A stretch of 8,191 bases of DNA from DAIUCA01 sp964613675 (GTDB taxonomy: Bacteria > Pseudomonadota > Gammaproteobacteria > Competibacterales > Competibacteraceae): positions 1 through 8,191 of the forward strand of contig CAZTIH010000116.1 in NCBI GenBank assembly GCA_964613675.1. Direction: 5' to 3'. The position numbers and the translations under genes were made by a program. This document shows, one piece after another, positions 1 to 5,107 of the stretch (positions are counted from its first letter, which is position 1; the number at the start of each line of letters is the position of its first letter). The notes under the pieces were generated by a model. The model made no database searches. It was given only the letters and a program-made list of their open reading frames with translations, and was not told where the DNA came from.

Positions 1-1412
1 GGTCGCGCAAAACGGGCGTAAAACCCTGGATGGTCGCGTAATCGGTTGAATAGAAACGCCTTAGCGGCGCGTAATAGATTGTCGTCCCCCGCGACCGTCG
101 TTGCATCGTAGAAAATCGCTAAATTCATCAAATCTTCTTCCGTTCCATCGTCAATCCAACGATCTATATTGCGTTTGAAGTTCTGAAACGATTGGCACCA
201 AAACGGGTTGCTCACCATGATGTTCCCCTCGCACCGAGGATACCCAAAGCTGACGAGTGTATCGGTGAGTTTGAGAGCAATGTCTTCAAGTCGGGGGTGA
301 TCGTAGCCATCGCGTAAAATCATCGCGTTGTCTTGATCGGTTTTCAGAATTTGTTCCGCCCGTCCTTCACTTCCCATGACGATAAAACAGGCGTTGGCAC
401 CGAGTTTTGGCGGTACAATCAGGTCGTAGAGCTTCTGAAAAATTTTGCGATTCAGATCGGTCACCATCTCTGCAAGATAGTGAACTTTAATCCCTCTTGC
501 GGATAAGACACGGATCATGGTTATCAACCCTTGAGAGGCCCGTTTGAGTTCCTCAAGCGTCGTGGCGCGTTCGGCTTGAACCGCGATTAGACGAGAATGA
601 TCTGAAAAGTAACTAAAAAGGTCGATTTGATCCAAAATGCCGTCAATCTGTTGGCCATCAAACACGACCAATCGCTTTACCCCGTGGCGCGTCATCATGG
701 TCTTTGCGTTAAACAAAAAATCTTGTTTTTGAAGGCCAATCAACGAGTAAACGCCGATATTTCCAATCGCCGTATCGACCGAAAGGCGGCGCAATATCAC
801 ATGTTCTCGAATATCCGAATCGCTCACCATCCCTATAAGCGGTTGGTCGGAAGTGGGCTTGCGAACGAGCAATGAACTGATTTTATGGGATTTCATCAGT
901 GTCACGGCCTCGTAGATGGTCGCGTCCGCGTCGATGTAGATGGGGGGGCGGTAGTAAGCATCTCCCACCTTCGCCATCATAAAAGTGCTCAACTCCTGCT
1001 GGTTATGACGCGCAATTAGATGGTTCAACCGTAAAGTCAGCGTTTGAAAAAAATAACGGTAGAAGGCTAGGTTTTGCTGACAAAGCGTATGGAAGCAGTC
1101 GGCGGGCAATTCATAACAATGCAAAGTTTCACGGGTGCGGAAGGTGTGGCGCGGCGGATCAAATAGGGCAAGCGCATCAAAAGTATCCTGTGGCCCATAC
1201 GCTGCGATTACAGCCTCTTCGTAACATTCCTGTACTGACCCTTCCGCGATGATAAACAACGCAGTAACAGGCAGATTAGGCCCAATAATCGTCTCGTTTG
1301 GATCAAATTTTCGCGTTTTTAGAGCACTTGCTACGAAATCGAGTTCGGTTGGTGTGAGCGCGTTGAAAGGTGGGAAAGCCGAAATGAATTCGCGGGCCGT
1401 GGGAAAAATCAT
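1..1412 (-). CDS. DUF294-type putative nucleotidyltransferase with cNMP-like and CBS domains (partial, C-terminus cut by window edge)
   Basis: The reverse strand reads open from ATG at 1412 to the left edge, giving 470 residues with no stop. Domains in order: a cyclic-nucleotide-binding-like fold (about 10-125), a CBS pair (about 150-270, including GMVSDSDIREH at 194-204), a helical linker (about 275-335), and a GlnD-like nucleotidyltransferase domain. The last carries MGSEGRAEQ at 346-354 and TDQDN at 358-362, supplying the GS motif and the D-x-D metal-binding pair (D359, D361). DUF294_C begins near 402 (SNPFWCQSF) and is incomplete. Family knowledge: such proteins are cytoplasmic putative nucleotidyltransferases whose substrates are mostly unknown; nucleotide or adenylate sensing through CBS is plausible. 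The cNMP pocket looks degenerate: FDALALF replaces the usual FGE-type motif and the phosphate-binding Arg is not evident. The start is preceded by GGAA at 1419-1422, six bases from ATG. It follows the degenerate kinase gene by 45 bp and is probably cotranscribed. The family call is firm; the substrate is unknown. Confidence 0.9.
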   Translation of the reverse strand, partial: MIFPTAREFISAFPPFNALTPTELDFVASALKTRKFDPNETIIGPNLPVTALFIIAEGSVQECYEEAVIAAYGPQDTFDALALFDPPRHTFRTRETLHCYELPADCFHTLCQQNLAFYRYFFQTLTLRLNHLIARHNQQELSTFMMAKVGDAYYRPPIYIDADATIYEAVTLMKSHKISSLLVRKPTSDQPLIGMVSDSDIREHVILRRLSVDTAIGNIGVYSLIGLQKQDFLFNAKTMMTRHGVKRLVVFDGQQIDGILDQIDLFSYFSDHSRLIAVQAERATTLEELKRASQGLITMIRVLSARGIKVHYLAEMVTDLNRKIFQKLYDLIVPPKLGANACFIVMGSEGRAEQILKTDQDNAMILRDGYDHPRLEDIALKLTDTLVSFGYPRCEGNIMVSNPFWCQSFQNFKRNIDRWIDDGTEEDLMNLAIFYDATTVAGDDNLLRAAKAFLFNRLRDHPGFYARFAR

Positions 1413-1457
1413 AGGTCGTTCCGATAAATACTGAACACGTTAAACGACCGACTATAT
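1413..1457 (-). promoter_or_regulatory. Inverted repeat forming a possible hairpin over the DUF294 gene ribosome-binding site
   Basis: On the minus-strand transcript GGTCGTT (1449-1443) is followed after 22 bases by its perfect complement AACGACC (1420-1414). The second arm begins inside the GGAA Shine-Dalgarno-like element and ends one base before the ATG at 1412. If it folds, the 7-bp stem would cover part of the ribosome-binding site of the second gene of the presumed operon. The inverted repeat is seen directly; a regulatory role is inference. Confidence 0.4.
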
Positions 1458-2993
1458 TCAAGAAAGACAGCGGGTTGTTGGTGCGGGATCGAGCTTACGT
1501 AACGCAACCTGGAAATTTTCCGATATTAGCGGCCCTGTCAAACTTGCGGTTCGTGCATCGGTTTCAAAATGGCGCCCGAGGCTCGCCGCCATAGGTGAGA
1601 TCAGCAAAATTAGCGGCCCATGGTAATGAGTGCGGATGGTATCGAAGAAGGGTTCCGTCGCGATGACGAGTTCAAATCGTCCCCATAAACGGCTGTCTAA
1701 CGGGGTGGCATGACCATCGTGCAGTGTCAGTTGCCAGCCCAATTGTTCCCCTAACACCCCTAAGAGTTGGCTCTGGGCAAAATCTAATCCCACCACAATG
1801 CCTCGATGTCGCCGTTGCGTTGGAGTGCTGGATTGCAAACAGTCGAGTAACCCTTGACGTAGCCGTTGTGGGTTCAGGGGTTTGTAAAGTGTGATGTCTG
1901 GGCCGGGCAGCTCATTAATGTGACATAAATCTAAGCGGCGTCCCGTGATGGGCAAGGGAAGGGCGATGGATCGGTCCACCACCAACCAAGGCGGTAAAAC
2001 CGACGGTAAATTGCGGGGATCCAGGAGCGTCACGATCATGCCCCAAGCACGGAATTGCCGTTCCAATAGTTGAGCGACGATGGGCGGTGCCAGTAATCCA
2101 ATCGGGTAACCTGCAAAAGTCGAGGACCAACGGGCCACATTGGGGCGATGGTGACGCCAGTTTAGGGGTACTAAAAAACGGCGGCTGTGCAGCAATTTAT
2201 TGGCAATAATCTGGGAACCATCGTGATGACGTCCCCCTAAACGGGCGAGCCGTTCTAGTAACCCCAACGACCAACTGGGCCACCGGGCCGTCCCATCCGC
2301 ACTGATCTGTACTTGTAACCAGATGCGGTCGGCGGTTTTTTGCGTGATACAGGTGTCGATGATGAGTACCGATTCTGCAACCGTTAGTCCTTGTTGAAGG
2401 ATGCCCATTAACAGTCCCTGGATTTGTCTATTGTCACCGTGAAATAGCGGCAATTCGCTTTCGCTCCCGGTCGTCCAAATCGAAACACCCATTTGTGCCC
2501 CGTGAGGCGTGAATAATTGCTGTGTTTGATGGACAAGCGTTGACCACTCAAACACGCTTTCCTGATGCTGATTGGATAGATTATGGAGTTGCTGTTGAAG
2601 CTCCTCGACCAGTGCCAATAAGCCACCCGCCTGCTGTTGAACTGCAAGGGAATCGGTCGCTTGAGGGTTTTGCATTAGGGCTAACCAGTTTTGCAAACTC
2701 GAGCGCAGGGCCTGTTGCCAAGGTTCGAGCGATTCGCAATAGAGGCGCTGACGGTACTGCAAAAGTTGTAATTCCTCGACCAGCGGCCCGTATTGCCCAC
2801 AGCTCGGCGGGCATTGTAGCCGAGGGAAACTGGTGAGTGCGGGGGCTATCGTTTGTGCGGTGAATAATAAGGGGTTCGAGAGAGTTAAAGCGGACTGTTT
2901 TTGGGCATCTCGACGCCCGTAGTGTCTTCCAAGCAGGCCCCCCAGCACTAGGCCTCCCAAGAACAGGGCGAAAATACTGAGTTGAGTCCACAT
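1458..2993 (-). CDS. Membrane-anchored degenerate hybrid histidine kinase-like protein (pseudokinase with two receiver-like domains)
   Basis: 511 residues. A single N-terminal membrane segment (about 5-22), followed by RHYGRRD, predicts an N-out, C-in anchor. A Gln/Leu-rich helical region (about 70-165) occupies the DHp position, but where the H-box (SHELRTPL type) should lie there is PWQQALRSSL at 91-100, with Gln for His. The ATPase-like part (about 165-280) keeps GDNRQIQGLLMGILQQG at 186-202, the counterpart of an N-box with Gln for Asn; the DxGxG and F-box motifs are absent and G2 is reduced to SWSLGL at 240-245. Two receiver-like domains follow. At about 295-388, APP replaces the acidic pair but YKPLNP (370-375) retains the Lys-Pro motif. 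At about 397-503, IVVGLD and LVIATEP replace the acidic pair and phospho-Asp regions, and TGPL replaces xKPx. The plan recalls BarA/GacS. The long intact frame argues for a functional scaffold or decoy rather than decay. AGGTG (3003-2999) supports the start. It leads the operon with the DUF294 gene. The pseudokinase reading rests on manual alignment; partners are unknown. Confidence 0.75.
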   Translation of the reverse strand: MWTQLSIFALFLGGLVLGGLLGRHYGRRDAQKQSALTLSNPLLFTAQTIAPALTSFPRLQCPPSCGQYGPLVEELQLLQYRQRLYCESLEPWQQALRSSLQNWLALMQNPQATDSLAVQQQAGGLLALVEELQQQLHNLSNQHQESVFEWSTLVHQTQQLFTPHGAQMGVSIWTTGSESELPLFHGDNRQIQGLLMGILQQGLTVAESVLIIDTCITQKTADRIWLQVQISADGTARWPSWSLGLLERLARLGGRHHDGSQIIANKLLHSRRFLVPLNWRHHRPNVARWSSTFAGYPIGLLAPPIVAQLLERQFRAWGMIVTLLDPRNLPSVLPPWLVVDRSIALPLPITGRRLDLCHINELPGPDITLYKPLNPQRLRQGLLDCLQSSTPTQRRHRGIVVGLDFAQSQLLGVLGEQLGWQLTLHDGHATPLDSRLWGRFELVIATEPFFDTIRTHYHGPLILLISPMAASLGRHFETDARTASLTGPLISENFQVALRKLDPAPTTRCLS

Positions 2994-3097
2994 GGCAGCA
3001 CCTAAGTTTTTAGAAGAATTTATTGGGCCTAATTCCGAAATGGAAATTAAGCAAATTGTTGAATTGATTAAAAATATTTTCTTAATTAACGCTTAAA

Positions 3098-3126
3098 AAT
3101 ATACGCTTTTTAGGCGAGATTGCGAA
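3098..3126 (-). promoter_or_regulatory. Candidate sigma-70 promoter for the degenerate kinase / DUF294 operon
   Basis: On the minus strand TTCGCA (3126-3121) is followed by exactly 17 bases and then TATATT (3103-3098), matching five of six -10 consensus positions and four of six -35 positions. It would start transcription near 3091, giving a leader of about 100 bases before the ATG at 2993. The element lies in the only sizeable gap upstream of these genes. It is a sequence match only. Confidence 0.45.
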
Positions 3127-3145
3127 CTTTTTCTAAGTTTTTTAA

Positions 3146-3158
3146 GCAATTTAATTGC
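3146..3158. repeat. 13-bp palindrome, possible operator
   Basis: GCAATT and AATTGC form perfect 6-bp arms around a single central T. It lies just upstream of the minus-strand -35 candidate (3121-3126) and upstream of the plus-strand promoter candidate (3177-3206), a position from which a regulator could act on both divergent units. In A+T-rich DNA such a palindrome can arise by chance, and no matching regulator family is recognised. Confidence 0.3.
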
Positions 3159-3176
3159 AGTGTTTTAGGACTATTT

Positions 3177-3206
3177 TTGCCCGACAAATAGCGAATCACT
3201 TATTAA
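3177..3206 (+). promoter_or_regulatory. Candidate sigma-70 promoter for etfBA
   Basis: TTGCCC at 3177-3182 and TATTAA at 3201-3206 are separated by 18 bases, a weak but acceptable -35/-10 pair directed toward etfB. Transcription would begin near 3213 and leave a leader of about 50 bases containing the CGGTT/AACCG hairpin. A TTTACA hexamer at 3211-3216 has no suitable -10 partner at normal spacing. Confidence 0.3.
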
Positions 3207-3221
3207 TCGCTTTACACTGAG

Positions 3222-3236
3222 CGGTTCTCAAAACCG
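3222..3236 (+). other. Small hairpin in the etfB leader
   Basis: CGGTT (3222-3226) and AACCG (3232-3236) are perfect complements around a five-base loop CTCAA. The stem ends 29 bases before the etfB start and is not followed by a T-run, so it is not a terminator. It may be an operator half-site pair, a leader structure or chance. Confidence 0.25.
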
Positions 3237-3265
3237 TGCTTTATGCGTTTTTACGGGGATAAATA

Positions 3266-4021
3266 ATGAATATTCTGGTTTTTACCAAGCGCGTGGTGGA
3301 TTACACGGTTCGTGTGCGTCCCCATGCAAATGGGCGTGCCGTCGATACCCAATCGCTGAAGCACTCGATGAACCCGTTTGATGAAATCGCCGTCGAAGCC
3401 GCGCTTCAGTTGGTAGAGGCGGGTCACGCGCAGTCGGTACGGGTAGTCGCAATAGGTAGCAACGCCGTCCACGACATCTTGCGACAGGCCCTAGCGATGG
3501 GGGCGCAGCGGGCGATTCAGGTGGTCACGGATGACTCAATCCCCATTGAACCCATGACCGTCGCTGAAATCCTGCGGGCGTTGGCCTTGCGGGAGCCAAC
3601 GGATTTGGTTTTGTTGGGAAAGCAGGCCATCGACGACGATGCCAATGAGACGGGGCAGATGACGGCCGCCCTGTTGGATTGGCCCCAAGCGACCTTTGCT
3701 TCGACCCTCGCCGTCACGCCCGAAGGACTTGAAGTGACGCGGGAAGTAGATGGGGGACTGGAAACCCTGGCCATGGCGTTGCCTGCGGTGGTGACCACGG
3801 ATTTGCGCCTTAATACGCCGCGTTATGTGCGGTTACCGGCCCTCATGCAGGCCAAACGTAAGCCTCTCGAAACCCTGACGCCCGCAGAATTGGGCGTTGA
3901 ATTGCGTCAACGTTTGGAAGTGTTGGCGGTGAAAGAGCCACCGCGTCGTCAGGCAGGGGTCAAAGTGACGGATCTCGATGCCTTCATCGACCATTTACGC
4001 CAACAGGAGCTGTTGCCATGA
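3266..4021 (+). CDS. etfB: Electron transfer flavoprotein subunit beta
   Basis: 251 residues, the usual EtfB length. With EtfA it forms the soluble heterodimeric flavoprotein (one FAD in the alpha subunit, structural AMP bound by beta) that accepts electrons from acyl-CoA and related dehydrogenases and passes them to ETF:quinone oxidoreductase. Visible hallmarks: N-terminal TKRVVDY at 7-13, NPFDEIAVEAAL at 36-47, the nucleotide-binding segment GKQAIDDDANETGQM at 118-132, and the ETF-beta signature region VTREVDGGLETL to PAVVTTDLRL at 157-182. The dehydrogenase-recognition-loop region is LPALMQAKRKP at 190-200, and the C-terminal PPRRQAGVKV at 225-234 is as in the housekeeping (human-like) ETF group rather than bifurcating or FixA-type ETFs. 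The start is preceded by GGGGA at 3255-3259. Its stop overlaps the etfA start, giving translational coupling. Confident. Confidence 0.97.
   Translation: MNILVFTKRVVDYTVRVRPHANGRAVDTQSLKHSMNPFDEIAVEAALQLVEAGHAQSVRVVAIGSNAVHDILRQALAMGAQRAIQVVTDDSIPIEPMTVAEILRALALREPTDLVLLGKQAIDDDANETGQMTAALLDWPQATFASTLAVTPEGLEVTREVDGGLETLAMALPAVVTTDLRLNTPRYVRLPALMQAKRKPLETLTPAELGVELRQRLEVLAVKEPPRRQAGVKVTDLDAFIDHLRQQELLP
4005..4009 (+). promoter_or_regulatory. Ribosome-binding site of etfA inside the etfB 3' end
   Basis: AGGAG lies eight bases before the ATG at 4018, within the last codons of etfB. Together with the ATGA overlap at 4018-4021 it fixes the etfA start and indicates coupled translation of the two subunits. 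Confidence 0.75.
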
Positions 4022-4956
4022 AGATTTTGATCCTTGCCGAGGGACAAGCCAACCTATTGTCGCCCCAGTTGGCGCGGGTGGTGACGGCCGCACGACAGCT
4101 CGGCGAACACATTACGGTTGGCATCGCGGGGGCGCATACGGCGGAGATGGCCCAAGATGCGTCCCAACTTGCGGGAGTCACACAGGTATTGACTGCGGAG
4201 GCCCCCCATTACGAAGCGAACCGCGTTGAGGAACTGATTCCATTATGGAAAGGCGTGGCGGTCGATTACGACGTCATCGTGATGAGTAGCAGTACAACGG
4301 GGAAAAATCTGTTGCCCCGACTGGCAGCGACGCTCGATTACACCATGGTTTCGGAAGTGCTCCAGATTCACGACCCCTACACGTTTGATCGACCGATTTA
4401 CGCGGGAAACTTGGTGGCGACGGTGAAGGTGACGGGAAAACGGGCGTTAACCGTAAGACCTACGGTGTTTGCCCCGACGGGCTTGCAATCCGCGTGTGAC
4501 ATTCAGTCCTTACCGCCCACAGCGCCCGTGAACCAAACGCGCTTGGTGTCACAGCAAACCCGTTCCACCGAACGACCCGATCTCCAGACCGCTCGCGTCG
4601 TAGTGGCTGGGGGGCGAGGATTGGGCGATGAAATGGGATTCGAGTTGCTACAGCAGTTGGCCGATCACTGGACGGCGGCGGTGGGTGCGACTCGGGCCGC
4701 CGTGGACACGGGGTTAGCCCCCAACGATTGGCAAATCGGACAGACGGGGAAGGTGATTGGGCCAGACTTTTACTTAGCCGTTGGGATTTCGGGCGCCATC
4801 CAACATTTAGCCGGCATCAAGGACAGCAAGGTGATTGCGGCGATTAACAGCGATCCCGACGCCCCGATTTTCCAAATTGCAGACATCGGTTTGGTTGGCG
4901 ACGCACGAGAGGCCCTCTCGAAGTTGTTATCCCTTCCGCCAATCAAGCGCAATTAA
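4018..4956 (+). CDS. etfA: Electron transfer flavoprotein subunit alpha
   Basis: 312 residues, the normal EtfA length. It carries the catalytic FAD of the cytoplasmic ETF heterodimer. The N-terminal domain (about 1-185) includes SSSTTGKNLLPRLAATLD at 90-107 and RPIYAGNLVATVK at 125-137. The FAD domain follows with VVVAGGRGLG at 194-203, GATRAAVD at 223-230, GQTGK at 241-245, the signature AVGISGAIQHLAGIKDSK at 254-271 and AINSDPDAPIF at 275-285. By my alignment to human ETFA, R226, T243 and H263 match FAD-contacting R249, T266 and H286, while T225 replaces S248 and GPDFY replaces the usual APELY; both changes are mild. Motifs match the housekeeping ETF group. It overlaps etfB by four bases. 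No ETF:quinone oxidoreductase or acyl-CoA dehydrogenase gene is adjacent, so the physiological donor cannot be told. No convincing terminator follows. Confidence 0.97.
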   Translation: MKILILAEGQANLLSPQLARVVTAARQLGEHITVGIAGAHTAEMAQDASQLAGVTQVLTAEAPHYEANRVEELIPLWKGVAVDYDVIVMSSSTTGKNLLPRLAATLDYTMVSEVLQIHDPYTFDRPIYAGNLVATVKVTGKRALTVRPTVFAPTGLQSACDIQSLPPTAPVNQTRLVSQQTRSTERPDLQTARVVVAGGRGLGDEMGFELLQQLADHWTAAVGATRAAVDTGLAPNDWQIGQTGKVIGPDFYLAVGISGAIQHLAGIKDSKVIAAINSDPDAPIFQIADIGLVGDAREALSKLLSLPPIKRN

Positions 4957-5013
4957 GGGATTACCTCTAGCGTCTTGGAGGTGAGTCGGTTAAGTTGCGC
5001 GACCTTGTTTTGA

Positions 5014-5100
5014 GGAGAGATGGTCGAGGGGTTTAAGGCACCGGTCTTGAAAACCGGCGAAGGTGCGAGCCTTCCGTGGGTTCGAATCCCACTCTCTCCG
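5014..5100 (+). tRNA. tRNA-Ser(TGA)
   Basis: An 87-base cloverleaf with a long variable arm. The acceptor stem GGAGAGA (5014-5020) pairs with TCTCTCC (5093-5099), and the discriminator is G5100. The anticodon arm is CCGGT (5041-5045), loop CTTGAAA with anticodon TGA at 5048-5050, and ACCGG (5053-5057). The variable arm pairs GAAGG with CCTTC (about 5059-5074), and the T arm is GTGGG-TTCGAAT-CCCAC (5076-5092). The long variable arm and TGA anticodon identify serine, reading UCN codons. The 3' CCA is not encoded (TAT follows), so CCA must be added by the tRNA nucleotidyltransferase. It lies 57 bp after etfA on the same strand. A TAAGTT-like -10 with a G+C-rich GCGCGAC discriminator (4991-5003) hints at its own promoter, but no good -35 is seen. 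Confidence 0.97.
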
Positions 5101-5107
5101 TATTTGA

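Larger units (their letters stand above)
2994..3265. promoter_or_regulatory. A+T-rich divergent intergenic region between the degenerate kinase gene and etfB
   Basis: This 272-bp stretch carries no gene that I can support and is clearly richer in A+T than the flanking genes. It holds promoter candidates in both directions (listed separately), an odd palindrome GCAATT-T-AATTGC at 3146-3158, palindromes AAAATATTTT at 3071-3080 and TTAATTAA at 3082-3089, and two direct repeats: CTAAGTTTTT at 3002-3011 and 3133-3142, and ACGCTT at 3089-3094 and 3103-3108, the latter next to the minus-strand -10 element. The sequences are plain to see; protein binding is inference. Confidence 0.6.

Noticed and set aside
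1458..2993. Interpretation of the degenerate kinase as a decaying pseudogene.
   Set aside because: The frame is 511 codons without interruption, has a plausible promoter and ribosome-binding site, and keeps receiver-like and ATPase-like strand patterns.
3222..3236. CGGTT-CTCAA-AACCG as a remnant tRNA anticodon arm, because it resembles the tRNA-Ser anticodon stem.
   Set aside because: With a seven-base loop the base before the anticodon would not be T, and no acceptor or T-arm sequence surrounds it.
4963..4982. ACCTC/GAGGT inverted repeat after etfA as a possible terminator.
   Set aside because: Only 5 bp of stem around a 10-base loop and no following T-run; more likely chance.
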